Shown here: piece by piece, positions 43,048 through 52,292 of the stretch
How the letters are laid out: each line of letters opens with the position of its first letter
Position numbering within the stretch: the first letter of the stretch is position 1
Assembly: GCF_028736925.1 (NCBI RefSeq)
Contig: NZ_JAQZAT010000012.1
Span: 1-64,000 of the forward strand
DNA length: 64,000 nt
Reading direction: 5' to 3'
Origin: Flavivirga sp. 57AJ16
Lineage (GTDB): Bacteria > Bacteroidota > Bacteroidia > Flavobacteriales > Flavobacteriaceae
Notes under the pieces: generated by a model
What the model was told of the DNA's origin: nothing
The model's input: the letters and a program-made list of their open reading frames with translations, nothing else
Databases searched by the model: none
Made by a program: the position numbers and the translations under genes

Positions 43048-44220
43048 ATGTTTCCTAAAAAACTTCAACAAAAACTGGAAGAGCGTAAAGCAAATAATGC
43101 CTTACGGCAATTAGGAACACAAAACAATTTAACCGATTTTTCATCTAACGATTACTTGGGTTTTTCAAAATCCAAAACCATTTTTAATAATACCCATGCG
43201 TTTTTGACCGAACAAAATATAACCTATAACGGGGCGACAGGCTCACGCCTACTTTCGGGGAATCATCCGCTTTACAATATCGTGGAATCCTTATTGTCCA
43301 GTTTTCATAATAGTGAATCTGCCCTCATTTACAATTCTGGTTATAATGCCAATGTGGGGATCTTTTCATGTGTTCCGCAACGTGGGGATATTATTTTATA
43401 CGATGAATATATTCATGCATCCATTCGTGATGGCATAAAACTTTCTCATGCAAAGGCCTATAAATTCAAGCATAACCATTTAGAGGACTTAGAGTGTCAC
43501 CTTGCACGCCCGCCTGCCGGACGGTCAGGCAGCCAAGAGGTTTCGCAAAAAAATAATATCTATGTAGTCACAGAATCTGTTTTCTCAATGGATGGTGATT
43601 CTCCAGATTTAATAACGATGTCTCAGATCTGCAAAACCCACAATGCTTACCTCATTGTAGACGAGGCGCATGCCGTTGGCATTTTTGGAGAACATGGAGC
43701 AGGTTTAGTTCAACATTTAAAACTAGAAAAAGACGTTTTTGCTCGAATCGTTACTTTTGGAAAGGCTATGGGGTCTCATGGAGCTGCTATCCTAGGAAGC
43801 GACTCCCTAAAGCAATATTTGGTAAACTTTTCCCGTAGCTTTATCTATACCACCGCCTTAACACCCCATACTTTAGCTAATATCCATACTGCTTATCACG
43901 AATTGATTTTAACCGAAAACATAAAAAAACTTCATAAAAATATTGCTCATTTTAAAGGTGAAGTTATTAAAAACGGACTTCAAAACTATTTTATAGCAAG
44001 TGATTCGGCCATACATTGCTGTATTATTTCTGGAAACGACACTGTAAAACTAATGTCCCAAAAGTTTCAAGAGCAGGGCTTCAATATAAAACCTATATTA
44101 TCGCCTACAGTTCCAAAAGAACATGAACGACTACGCTTTTGTTTGCATGCATTACATTCTAAAGAAGACATCTCAAAAGTATTAAAAGGACTTACTACTT
44201 TTGTGACGAAGTCATACTGA
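43048..44220 (+). CDS. bioF: 8-amino-7-oxononanoate synthase
   Basis: 390 residues from the ATG at 43048 (MFPKKLQQKL); an ATG at 42991 lies in the leader. PLP enzyme that joins pimeloyl thioester and alanine to give KAPA, the first step of biotin synthesis proper. Signatures: NDYLGFS, GATGSRLLSGNH, IVDEAHAVGIFGE, and TFGKAMGSHGAAI with PLP lysine Lys239. A GC-rich palindromic element at 43508-43535 is inserted in frame and codes for about nine residues, RPPAGRSGS, in a surface region near residue 154-162 (CHLARPPAGRSGSQEV); the downstream frame continues normally. First gene of a bioF/DUF2007/bioD/bioA run. Confidence 0.92.
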   Translation: MFPKKLQQKLEERKANNALRQLGTQNNLTDFSSNDYLGFSKSKTIFNNTHAFLTEQNITYNGATGSRLLSGNHPLYNIVESLLSSFHNSESALIYNSGYNANVGIFSCVPQRGDIILYDEYIHASIRDGIKLSHAKAYKFKHNHLEDLECHLARPPAGRSGSQEVSQKNNIYVVTESVFSMDGDSPDLITMSQICKTHNAYLIVDEAHAVGIFGEHGAGLVQHLKLEKDVFARIVTFGKAMGSHGAAILGSDSLKQYLVNFSRSFIYTTALTPHTLANIHTAYHELILTENIKKLHKNIAHFKGEVIKNGLQNYFIASDSAIHCCIISGNDTVKLMSQKFQEQGFNIKPILSPTVPKEHERLRFCLHALHSKEDISKVLKGLTTFVTKSY

Positions 44221-44260
44221 ACTCGCTTCGGTATTTCATTAAAACTTTTGAAAACTATGT

Positions 44261-44674
44261 ATGAGCGATACATTTAAAACGATAGCCCGGTTTCAATATT
44301 CATCTGAAGCGCAAATTATTAAAGGGCGCTTAGAAGCGGAAGGTATTCAGGTATTTCTATCGGACAATCTAACTATAGATACAGATCCTTTAGTAAGTAA
44401 TGCCATAGGCGGTGTCAAACTAAAAGTATTATCGCGTCAAGCATTAAAAGCACAACATATACTTAATTCTATCGAAAAATACGCCATTGATGATGAAGGT
44501 CATAGAATCCACTGTCCCCATTGTAAAAGTGAAAAAATAGAATTATTTTCTACAATAAAAGATGCCAAATCATTATTCTGGTTTATTTTTGGCTTTTTAT
44601 TCTCCTCACTTCCTTTTTATACAAAGCATACATTTAAATGTGAGGATTGTAAAACAGAATTCGATTTAAAATGA
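44261..44674 (+). CDS. DUF2007-type protein with C-terminal zinc-finger and membrane part
   Basis: 137 residues. Residues 1-70 (FKTIARFQYSSEAQIIKGRL, then GGVKLKVLSRQALKAQ) match the DUF2007 putative signal-transducing domain. Residues 86-100 (HCPHCKSEKIE) and 126-135 (CEDCKTEFD) form a four-Cys zinc ribbon with a hydrophobic stretch between (SLFWFIFGFLFSSLPFY), which may enter the membrane. It lies between bioF and bioD and overlaps bioD by four bases (ATGA). This position inside biotin genes is common in Flavobacteria; no biotin-specific role is known to me. Confidence 0.8.
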   Translation: MSDTFKTIARFQYSSEAQIIKGRLEAEGIQVFLSDNLTIDTDPLVSNAIGGVKLKVLSRQALKAQHILNSIEKYAIDDEGHRIHCPHCKSEKIELFSTIKDAKSLFWFIFGFLFSSLPFYTKHTFKCEDCKTEFDLK

Positions 44675-45279
44675 AGAAATATTTCATTACAGGAATATCT
44701 ACCAACGTTGGTAAAACTATTGCTTCTGCTATAGTTACAGAAGCTTTACAAGCAGATTATTGGAAGCCCGTCCAGGCAGGCGAACTAGACCATGACGATA
44801 AATATACCGTCGGAAAACTTATAACCAATACCCAGTCAAAAATTCATCCAAATAGCTATGCATTAGAGACCCCCATGAGTCCACATGCGGCGGCAGAAAT
44901 TGATGGTGTTTCCATTGACATAAAACAGATTAATGCCCCTAAAACAAAAAACCATTTAGTTATTGAAGGTGCTGGGGGCTTATTAGTCCCCTTAAATGAC
45001 ACACAAACCGTTTTGGACCTTATTAAGCCTAATTACAAAGTAATTGTTGTTTCCAGGCATTACCTTGGAAGTATTAACCATACCTTACTAACTGTAAATA
45101 CTTTAAAAGAAAAAGGGTTTGATGTCTCGCTTATTTTTAGTGGAAACGAACATAAAACGACCGAAGATATCATTAAAAAAATGACAAACGTCCCTGTGAT
45201 CGGGCGTATTAACGAAGAACCTTATTTTGATAAAAATGTTGTAAGGGAATATGCTGAAATATTTAAAGGTAAATTGTAA
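44671..45279 (+). CDS. bioD: dethiobiotin synthetase
   Basis: 202 residues, usual length. ATP-dependent closing of DAPA to dethiobiotin. P-loop GISTNVGKTIASA (residues 8-20), DAPA-binding DYWKPVQAG, and VIEGAGGLLVPL, which carries conserved acidic and glycine residues. It begins in an ATGA overlap with the DUF2007 gene, so the two are translationally coupled. bioA follows after a 110-base gap holding a REP-like element. Confidence 0.95.
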   Translation: MKKYFITGISTNVGKTIASAIVTEALQADYWKPVQAGELDHDDKYTVGKLITNTQSKIHPNSYALETPMSPHAAAEIDGVSIDIKQINAPKTKNHLVIEGAGGLLVPLNDTQTVLDLIKPNYKVIVVSRHYLGSINHTLLTVNTLKEKGFDVSLIFSGNEHKTTEDIIKKMTNVPVIGRINEEPYFDKNVVREYAEIFKGKL

Positions 45280-45296
45280 CTGTAATTCCTGCGAAG

Positions 45297-45343
45297 GCGG
45301 GAATCTTATAAATTGAAACTCAGAACAAAAAAGAGATTCCCGC
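45297..45343. repeat. REP-like inverted repeat between bioD and bioA
   Basis: GCGGGAATCT (45297-45306) and AGATTCCCGC (45334-45343), 10-bp perfect arms. A third related half (GTCGGGAATG) runs up to 45380, right beside the bioA start. Could act as a processing or termination stem between bioD and bioA. Confidence 0.6.
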
Positions 45344-45389
45344 TGTAGTTTATCTTGAGTGAAGACGAAAGTCGGGAATGATAAAAACC

Positions 45390-46655
45390 ATGAAACTAAA
45401 AGACCGCGATAAAAAACATCTTTGGCACCCCTTGACGCAACATAAGTTGCACCCAGAAACTATAGCAATCATTAAAGCGAAAGGATGCCTTTTATATGAT
45501 GAAAACGGTAATGAATATATTGATGCTATTGCTTCATGGTACACAGCTATGTACGGGCACTGTAACGATTATATTACCTGTCGCGTTGCAACTCAAATGC
45601 AGCAGTTGGACCAAATAGTTTTTAGTGGTTTTACTCACGAACCAGCTATAAAGCTATCGGAAGCGCTTATTAAAATTTTGCCCAACAATCAAAATAAAAT
45701 ATTCTTTAGTGATAATGGCTCTACTTCCGTTGAAATTGGCATAAAAATGGCCTTGCAATTTCATTTTAACAAAGGAGAAAAACGCAACACTCTTATTGCG
45801 CTTGAAGATGGATTTCATGGGGATACCTTTGGTGCGATGAGTGTATCCGGACTATCCGTTTATAATGGCCCTTTTGAAGATTTCTTTTTAGAAGTAAAAC
45901 GGATTCCTACGCCAAATGGAAAAAACAATGAAGCCATTTTAAACGCTTTAAACGCCATCGTAAAAACCAATAAAGTAGCAGGTTTTGTCTACGAACCTTT
46001 AGTACAAGGCGCGGCAGCCATGAAAATGTATGATTCGGAAGGATTGAATACTATTTTAAAATTTTGCAAAGATCATCATATTATTACAGTTGCCGATGAA
46101 GTTATGACAGGCTTTGGGAAAACGGGAGACTACTTCGCCTCGCTTCATATCGATACAAAGCCAGATATTATCTGCCTAAGCAAAGCCCTAACTGGCGGCT
46201 TATTACCCATGGCCCTTACCACGTGCTCTCAGGAAATCTATGAAGCTTTCTATAGTGATGACATGAGTAAAGGCTTGTTCCATGGGCATACATATTCGGC
46301 AAACCCATTAGCTTGTACCGCTGCCCTAGCAAGTATAGAACTACTGCAATCGGAAGCCATTCAACAAAATATAAAAACTATTATGGCTTCCCATAAAACG
46401 TTTAATGCCCATATAAAAAAACATCCAAAAGTAAAATCTACACGACAAACCGGGGTTATTTTTGCACTGGATTTAAACGTTGAAATGAAACGTTATGGCC
46501 ATTTGCGAGACCAACTATTTAAATTCTTTTTAGATCGTGGTGTTTTTCTTCGTCCTTTAGGACATACTATTTACATTCAAGCACCTTATACAATTACCAA
46601 AGAACAACTGCAGAAGGTTTATCAAGTTATTGAAACGGCTTTGGAAATTGTTTAG
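45390..46655 (+). CDS. bioA: adenosylmethionine-8-amino-7-oxononanoate aminotransferase
   Basis: 421 residues from the ATG at 45390 (MKLKDRDKKHLWHPLTQHK); the ATG at 45378 lies inside the repeat GTCGGGAATG and is less likely. Class-III PLP aminotransferase that turns KAPA into DAPA with SAM as amino donor. Signatures: WHPLTQH at the start, IASWYTAMYGHCN, FSDNGSTSVEIGIKMA, EDGFHGDTFGAMSVSG, VADEVMTGFGKTG, and ICLSKALTGGLLPM with the PLP lysine. Its place after bioD fits the biotin gene order. Confidence 0.95.
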   Translation: MKLKDRDKKHLWHPLTQHKLHPETIAIIKAKGCLLYDENGNEYIDAIASWYTAMYGHCNDYITCRVATQMQQLDQIVFSGFTHEPAIKLSEALIKILPNNQNKIFFSDNGSTSVEIGIKMALQFHFNKGEKRNTLIALEDGFHGDTFGAMSVSGLSVYNGPFEDFFLEVKRIPTPNGKNNEAILNALNAIVKTNKVAGFVYEPLVQGAAAMKMYDSEGLNTILKFCKDHHIITVADEVMTGFGKTGDYFASLHIDTKPDIICLSKALTGGLLPMALTTCSQEIYEAFYSDDMSKGLFHGHTYSANPLACTAALASIELLQSEAIQQNIKTIMASHKTFNAHIKKHPKVKSTRQTGVIFALDLNVEMKRYGHLRDQLFKFFLDRGVFLRPLGHTIYIQAPYTITKEQLQKVYQVIETALEIV

Positions 46656-46983
46656 GATTAAGTGAATAATTTCTTAAAAGGAACAGCCACAGAAATATTT
46701 TGATCCTTCTGGTCAAAAATCAAAATTCTATAATTTAGATTACTCATGCATTTTATTTGATTAAATAGGAAATCGTGAAATCGAAGATTTGCTTACCAAA
46801 TCTAGATTTGGCGAAGCCAATGCTTTGCATTTCCCGTTTTGTTCATTGTTTTTCTATTTTATCATAATGAATTCATGAACCTTTCAATTTTACCGAAAAC
46901 ATGTATCCTGAATTCATTTCAGGAAGTTCAGGAATAAATTTCAACTGAAATCTCGAGACAAAACCCCAGAAAATTCTTTGCGG
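46656..46983. other. intergenic region after bioA
   Basis: 328 bases without a gene. One perfect 16-base palindrome CCAAATCTAGATTTGG lies at 46796-46811, followed by a GC-richer segment with TTGGCGAAGCCAATG. No other feature seen. Confidence 0.5.
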
Positions 46984-47415
46984 TTAAATGCCTTCTAAAT
47001 CTTTATCTAATAAATTAATTTCTTCATGGGTTTCTTTTATTAAAACATAAAGTTTTTCATAGACCCATTTACCATACGTTTTGTTTGCGACAACAACGAT
47101 TCTGGCTTTTCCGTTTGGACCAGCTATAGGGATTTTAAAATCCGCTTCTCCATCACCATTCTCTAGCGAAATATTACCACTTATAATACCATCTGTTTCA
47201 AGGGGCTTTCCTAAAACCCTAATAACCTCCTCGTTTTCAAAAGCCTTTTCAACAGCATAGGTATAAGGCGTAGAGGATGTAAGCATTTCAGAAACACCAA
47301 AAAATATAGCACCAATTCCTAATACAAATAATATAATAATTGTTAAACACCCCCCTACGGGCAGTACCCATAACCAATTTCTACCAAACCAGCTCTTCCT
47401 TTTTATTTCTTCCAT
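46984..47415 (-). CDS. Coa1-like (cytochrome c oxidase assembly) membrane protein
   Basis: 143 residues. Membrane helix at about 17-39 (LPVGGCLTIIILFVLGIGAI). The domain that follows (YTYAVEKAFENEEVIRVLGK, ISLENGDGEADFKIPIAGPN, KARIVVVANKTYGKWVYEKL) matches the Coa1 family found in bacteria and mitochondria. Role in bacteria unproven. Convergent with bioA (328-base gap) and divergent from the ketoacyl synthase gene, and it probably has nothing to do with biotin. Confidence 0.8.
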   Translation of the reverse strand: MEEIKRKSWFGRNWLWVLPVGGCLTIIILFVLGIGAIFFGVSEMLTSSTPYTYAVEKAFENEEVIRVLGKPLETDGIISGNISLENGDGEADFKIPIAGPNGKARIVVVANKTYGKWVYEKLYVLIKETHEEINLLDKDLEGI

Positions 47416-47524
47416 ATAATATCTCTATATATACATGTAGGTCTTACAATTAAAAAACTTGTTACATTATTATGTAATTTATTTTGATTGACCGTCATAT
47501 GTCATAAACCTAAAAATATATTGA

Positions 47525-47632
47525 TTTTGTCATCCCGAGGCAACGAGGAATCTCGAGGGATCCCATTGATTATCAACAGATTCTTCACTATAGCCTGTAC
47601 TGAGCGTAGTCGAAGTATTCTGAATGACAAAA
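47525..47632. repeat. REP-like element with TTTTGTCAT / ATGACAAAA ends
   Basis: Left end TTTTGTCAT (47525-47533) and right end ATGACAAAA (47624-47632) are perfect inverted arms. Inside are GAGGAATCTCGAGG and the segment CTGTACTGAGCGTAGTCGAA, which recurs with one change at 54947-54966. It belongs to the flavobacterial family of mobile-looking intergenic repeats. Confidence 0.65.
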
Positions 47633-47726
47633 ATATCTTTATGCATGATTACGGACATTCAGAATTTATTACTTATTAAATTAGAAGTGATCTAAACTTT
47701 TTTATGTGAAATAAATACAATAACAC

Positions 47727-47734
47727 TACTTTTG
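47727..47734 (+). promoter_or_regulatory. candidate -7 box of the ketoacyl synthase gene
   Basis: TACTTTTG matches TAnnTTTG exactly, 17 bases before the TTG start at 47752. The same TACTTTTG occurs upstream of bioB at 52293-52300. No clear -33 TTG at the usual spacing. Confidence 0.4.
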
Positions 47735-47751
47735 TTTAAAGTTTTAAAATC

Positions 47752-48963
47752 TTGCAAAAACCAATCTCAATAACAGCTATTTCATCTATTTCTCCATTAG
47801 GAAACTCTTTAGAGGATGCATGGAAAAGCTATCAAAACAATCAGCACTGTATTTCAGAAAAATCATTTGATACTGAACGTGCTCTAGTTGCCGAAATCCC
47901 TAAAAATACTAAGGAACATATCGAATTATTACGTCAATCGGATTCTAAATATAAATCTCTTGATGATACCGTTTTATTTGCCATACACGCTTCTAGACAA
48001 GCTATAAAACAAGCAAACTGGAATGGTTCGGATAATTTCGGAATTAATATTGGATCGTCTCGCGGCGCCACACAACTTTTTGAAACCTATCATAAAGATT
48101 TCCTTAAAAAAAACAAGGCCAAAACGTTAAGTTCGCCTACAACAACATTGGGTAATATTTCATCCTGGGTGGCTCATGATTTGCAAACCCAAGGCCCAGA
48201 AATTAGCCATTCCATAACGTGTTCTACCGCATTACATGCTATACTTAATGGTATGGCATGGATTAATTCCGGTATGTGCGATAAATTTTTGGTGGGTGGT
48301 AGCGAAGCACCTCTAACGCCATTTACCATTGCCCAAATGCAGGCTCTCAAAATATATTCGAAAGCCCGATTGAATGGCATTAAACATTCTGGAAAAATAT
48401 ATGACCAGGACCATCAAAGTATTGAAGCATCTTTTCCTTGTCTCGCTTTAGATCTTAACAAAAAGCAAAACACCATGGTCCTAGGGGAAGGCGCATCTAT
48501 AGCTTGTTTAGAGGCAGGTAAAAAAGACCATGCCCTAGCTACTATAAAAGGGGTTGGTTATGCTACCGAGATTTTAGAACATAATATTTCTATTTCAAGT
48601 GATGCACAATGCTTTCAGAAATCGATGCAGATGGCATTAGGCTCTTTAAGCCCTAACGATATTGACGTTATTGTTATGCACGCACCTGGCACCATAAAAG
48701 GTGATCTTTCAGAATATAACGCTATAGAAAAAATATTTTGTAACAAAATACCAGCTTTAACTACAAATAAATGGAAGATAGGTCACACCTTTGGCGCATC
48801 AGGTGCTTTAAGTATTGAACTGGCCGTATTAATGTTACAGTACAAAAAATTTATAGGCATCCCTTATTTAAAAAATCAAAATACACCAAAAAAAATAGAA
48901 AATATTCTGGTAAATGCTGTCGGTTTTGGAGGGAATGCAGTTTCTATTTTGCTTTCAAAATAA
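47752..48963 (+). CDS. beta-ketoacyl synthase (KAS I/II type), biotin-linked candidate
   Basis: 403 residues starting at a TTG (47752); no better start was seen nearby. Condenses an acyl chain with malonyl-ACP. The Cys-His-His triad is Cys157 (SITCSTALHA), His310 (VMHAPGTIKGD) and His345 (GHTFGASG), all in place. It is shorter and more divergent than housekeeping FabF (for example, SGMCDKFLVGGSEAP). It sits among the biotin genes, between bioA and bioB, and no BioC or BioH gene is seen in the window. Inferred: it may help to build the pimeloyl chain used by BioF. Alternatively it serves an unrelated lipid pathway. Confidence 0.85.
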   Translation: MQKPISITAISSISPLGNSLEDAWKSYQNNQHCISEKSFDTERALVAEIPKNTKEHIELLRQSDSKYKSLDDTVLFAIHASRQAIKQANWNGSDNFGINIGSSRGATQLFETYHKDFLKKNKAKTLSSPTTTLGNISSWVAHDLQTQGPEISHSITCSTALHAILNGMAWINSGMCDKFLVGGSEAPLTPFTIAQMQALKIYSKARLNGIKHSGKIYDQDHQSIEASFPCLALDLNKKQNTMVLGEGASIACLEAGKKDHALATIKGVGYATEILEHNISISSDAQCFQKSMQMALGSLSPNDIDVIVMHAPGTIKGDLSEYNAIEKIFCNKIPALTTNKWKIGHTFGASGALSIELAVLMLQYKKFIGIPYLKNQNTPKKIENILVNAVGFGGNAVSILLSK

Positions 48964-49022
48964 GATTGTAAACTAATTAAATAAGCTTACATTTAAATCT
49001 TAAATTTTTAAACCTCAAAACT

Positions 49023-49652
49023 ATGGAATGGTATTCAAATCTTGATTTCCTTTTAAAAATATACTGGTTAATTGCCATTATAGGTTCGCTAGTTTTTACT
49101 ATGGTAATCCTTTTGGCCTTTATTGGAGGGGACGCTGATGAATTTGAAGATCTGGATTCTGAAATAGATGCCGATTCGGGTATAGGGTTTCAATTTATAA
49201 CCTTTAAAAACCTTGTTGGCTTCTTTACTATTTTTGGTTGGAGCGGTATTGCCTGCTTAGAAGCGGGATTATCTAAACCTTTAACCATTGTTATTTCTAT
49301 TTTCTCTGGGTTGGCTATGATGACCATCATGGCCGCCATGTTTTATTTTATGGGAAAATTAAGTGATAGTGGTACTTTAAAGTATAAAAACGCTATTGAT
49401 GCCATTGGTGAAGTATACCTCACCATTGGTGCCAATCGCACAAAAATGGGAAAAGTTAGCGTAAGGGTTCAAGGAGCACTGCGCGAACTAGATGCATTAA
49501 CAGATTCCCTTATGGAATTAAAATCCGGAACCATTGTTAAAGTATTAGATGTCACCAACAATGGCATATTAATAGTAGATCAAACAAAAAAACCAATAGA
49601 ACCAATAAAACAACATACTTATGAGATTACTGATAATTCAGGAAGGGCCTAA
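49023..49652 (+). CDS. NfeD-like membrane protein (partner of flotillin)
   Basis: 209 residues. Three membrane helices (about 12-35, 58-80 and 85-112), an acidic loop after the first (GGDADEFEDLDSEIDADSG), and a C-terminal OB-fold-like segment (about 125-190, DAIGEVYLTIGANRTKMGKV, LKSGTIVKVLDVTNNG). This is the YqiJ/NfeD-type layout. Known of the family: such proteins pair with flotillins to organise membrane microdomains. The flotillin gene follows 13 bases after its stop, on the same strand, so they form an operon. Confidence 0.8.
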   Translation: MEWYSNLDFLLKIYWLIAIIGSLVFTMVILLAFIGGDADEFEDLDSEIDADSGIGFQFITFKNLVGFFTIFGWSGIACLEAGLSKPLTIVISIFSGLAMMTIMAAMFYFMGKLSDSGTLKYKNAIDAIGEVYLTIGANRTKMGKVSVRVQGALRELDALTDSLMELKSGTIVKVLDVTNNGILIVDQTKKPIEPIKQHTYEITDNSGRA

Positions 49653-49665
49653 CTTAGGGTTTCCA

Positions 49666-51042
49666 ATGACCCTTATTTTTGGGGTATTATTTATATTCCT
49701 TTTTTTAATCGTCTTAATAAGACGCTACAAACGTTGTCCATCAGACAGGATTTTAGTGGTCTATGGTAAAGTAGGCGGCGGTCAATCGGCCAAGTGCATC
49801 CATGGTGGTGCGGCATTTATTTTACCGGTAATTCAAGATTACGAGTTTCTGGATTTAACGCCCATTTCTATTGAAGTCAATCTAGTAAATGCCCTTTCCA
49901 AACAAAATATTCGCGTGAATGTTCCATCTCGTTTTACAATTGGCGTTTCAACCGAGCCGGGCATCATGCAGAATGCTGCGGAACGTTTGCTGGGACTAGG
50001 ACAAAACGAAATACAGGATTTGGCACAGGAAATTATTTTTGGGCAGCTCCGTTTAGTTGTTGCTTCTATGGATATTGAAGAAATTAACTCCGATAGGGAT
50101 AAGTTTCTAGCCAATATTTCACAATCTGTGGAATCTGAGCTCAAAAAAGTAGGCTTAAAACTAATCAACGTAAATATTACCGATATTGTCGATGAGTCTG
50201 GTTACATTGAAGCTTTAGGTAAAGAAGCAGCCGCACACGCTATTAATGCAGCGCGTAAATCGGTTGCAGAAAAAACCAGGGATGGTTCCATTGGTGAAGC
50301 CAATGCCGTGCAAGATGAAAGAACTCAAGTTGCAGCAGCGAATGCTCAGGCCGTTGAAGGTGAAAATACGGCGAAAATCGCTGTGGCAAATTCAGATTCG
50401 TTGCGTCGTCAAAGAGAAGCAGAAGCAGAAAGAGTAGCAATTGCATCTGAAAAAGTACAAAGCGCAAAAGCCTTAGAAGAATCTTATGCTGCCGAAAAAG
50501 AAGCTGAAACCGCTAGAGCAGAAAGAGAGCGTTCTTCTCAAATGGCCGATGTTATTGTGCCTGCAGAAATTGATAAAAAGAAAGTTGAAATCGATGCCGA
50601 AGCCGAAGCTGAAAAGATTAGAAGACGAGCAAAAGGGGAAGCAGATGCCATTCTTTTTAAAGCACAAGCTGAAGCACAAGGACTTTACGAAGTCTTAACA
50701 AAACAAGCTGCTGGTTTAGACCAAATTGTAAAAGCAGCAGGTAATAACTCCAAAGACGCAGTATTATTATTAATTGCCGATAAATTACCTGAACTGGTTA
50801 AAACACAGGCTGAGGCTATAAAAAATATTAAGATAGACAAAGTAACTGTTTGGGAAAATGGAGGCAATAGTAAAGAAGGAAAATCCTCGACAGCGAACTT
50901 CCTTTCTGGCATGTATAAATCTGTACCGCCTTTGCAGGATATGTTTAATATGGCGGGTATGGAACTGCCCGAATATTTAAAGGGGAAAGATATCGAAAAA
51001 ACGGTTGCTAAATCAGATTCAAAAAAAGAAGAAGATAATTAA
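49666..51042 (+). CDS. flotillin-family SPFH protein
   Basis: 458 residues from the ATG at 49666, 13 bases after the previous stop; an ATG at 49621 would overlap the NfeD-like gene by 32 bases. A short hydrophobic N-terminus (MTLIFGVLFIFLFLIVLIRR) anchors it. The SPFH domain covers about 20-190 (PSDRILVVYGKVG, NVTDIVDESG-like). A long Glu/Ala-rich coiled coil follows at about 195-340 (many AEAEAEKIRRRAKGEADA repeats), the flotillin oligomerisation region, and then a flexible C-terminal tail. Forms membrane microdomains together with the NfeD-like protein. Confidence 0.9.
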   Translation: MTLIFGVLFIFLFLIVLIRRYKRCPSDRILVVYGKVGGGQSAKCIHGGAAFILPVIQDYEFLDLTPISIEVNLVNALSKQNIRVNVPSRFTIGVSTEPGIMQNAAERLLGLGQNEIQDLAQEIIFGQLRLVVASMDIEEINSDRDKFLANISQSVESELKKVGLKLINVNITDIVDESGYIEALGKEAAAHAINAARKSVAEKTRDGSIGEANAVQDERTQVAAANAQAVEGENTAKIAVANSDSLRRQREAEAERVAIASEKVQSAKALEESYAAEKEAETARAERERSSQMADVIVPAEIDKKKVEIDAEAEAEKIRRRAKGEADAILFKAQAEAQGLYEVLTKQAAGLDQIVKAAGNNSKDAVLLLIADKLPELVKTQAEAIKNIKIDKVTVWENGGNSKEGKSSTANFLSGMYKSVPPLQDMFNMAGMELPEYLKGKDIEKTVAKSDSKKEEDN

Positions 51043-51094
51043 ATTGAATTTTAAGTAGATGGTTCTTAAGCTCTATAAAAAACTTAAGAATCAT

Positions 51095-52126
51095 TTACTG
51101 TTTTTTCAGTTCTTCAACCAGATTTTTTATATGCGGATTCTTTAACAAGCCTCCATAAGATATATCACTAACTGGAACATGGGGTTCTGCATTGCTTTCT
51201 ATGATTATTGGTCCATTTGGTGTTATTGCAACATCCCATCCTATAAACCTATCTGGAATAATTTTAACCGCTTCTTTTACAATATCACATGCTTCTTTAA
51301 AATACGGAACTTTAAACCCTTCAAGTTTAAATCCACTATCAGGATGCTCGGTTATTTCTCCGCCCCCATGTTCTGGCAAATAATGTCCTACAGATTTTAA
51401 AACACCTTTTTCGAGATCGATTCCAACAAAAAAACCTCCGGATGTAGCATTATCAACAACACTATCTCCAACTCCAAATCTGAAAACGCTGCTGATTATT
51501 TCTATAGTTCCTTTAGATGTTATTAAAGAAATAAACCGTATTGTATTTACCGATTTGCTATGTATTTTATTAATGTCATCATGTTGTTTAATAACCTCCG
51601 TATGAACAAAATTCCCATTGATCAAAGTTTCATATATGTTATCCAAATCATTTTGAAGCTCCAACTTTTTAATCTTAAAGCATCCTTTTCCTCCAAAATC
51701 AGATGGTGGCCTAAAAAACAGTTCGTCCGTCTTATGTATGTTGAATAAATTTTCAAAAAATTCACTAAGCTGCTCTTTATTGGAAATTTGTACAACATTA
51801 TCATTAAAGAAAAAACAGGTTCCCAAATTATAACTTATTAATTTCGGAGTTTTAATGGATGTTCTTTTACAAAATAGGGCAAAATAAAGCTTATTGTTTA
51901 TTAAGGCAACATAATCCGGATTATGCAAAGATCGATGTTCCACAAGCAGTACTTGTTCCCTAAAACTAATATAATCTAAATAGTTAGTGACTTTTTTCCT
52001 ATATAAATATTTAAAATAATAAAAGGGTATTTCTCTCTTTTTTACCATAAGAGTTATTATTTCCTTTATCATTTTCAGAAGACTCTTTTTATCTGGATGC
52101 TTTAAGAAAACCCGTATTCTGTTCAT
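51095..52126 (-). CDS. sugar-transfer associated ATP-grasp protein
   Basis: 343 residues. ATP-grasp fold with the features of the sugar-transfer associated ATP-grasp family (ATPgrasp_ST): the N-terminal part 70-140 holds DYVALINNKLYFALFCK; the nucleotide loop FRPPSDFGGKGCFKIKK is at about 140-160; SVNTIRFISLI is in the middle; and the Mg/ATP residues lie in FIGWDVAITPNGPIIIESNA (about 300-320). Known of the family: linked to cell-surface polysaccharide or glycolipid synthesis; substrate unknown. It lies on the minus strand between two plus-strand genes, facing away from bioB. Confidence 0.85.
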   Translation of the reverse strand: MNRIRVFLKHPDKKSLLKMIKEIITLMVKKREIPFYYFKYLYRKKVTNYLDYISFREQVLLVEHRSLHNPDYVALINNKLYFALFCKRTSIKTPKLISYNLGTCFFFNDNVVQISNKEQLSEFFENLFNIHKTDELFFRPPSDFGGKGCFKIKKLELQNDLDNIYETLINGNFVHTEVIKQHDDINKIHSKSVNTIRFISLITSKGTIEIISSVFRFGVGDSVVDNATSGGFFVGIDLEKGVLKSVGHYLPEHGGGEITEHPDSGFKLEGFKVPYFKEACDIVKEAVKIIPDRFIGWDVAITPNGPIIIESNAEPHVPVSDISYGGLLKNPHIKNLVEELKKQ

Positions 52127-52292
52127 AATCTTAAAATTTAATTAAGGACAAACATTAAATAGGCAAAGTAACACATTTTATATATCATTTAGACCATTGG
52201 AAAACGCAAAATCTTTAACATTACAAAAAACATATCCCTAAATCGGGGCGTATTAATTAGAAAAATAGTGAACATATATTCTATTTAATTAG

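Larger units (their letters stand above)
47416..47751. other. intergenic region with a REP-like element and candidate promoter
   Basis: 336 bases between the divergent Coa1-like and ketoacyl synthase genes. Contains the repeat at 47525-47632 and a -7 box at 47727-47734. No gene. Confidence 0.55.

Noticed and set aside
47488-47679. Short frame upstream of the ketoacyl synthase
   Set aside because: It spans the REP-like element and encodes ERSRS-type sequence typical of that repeat read as protein.
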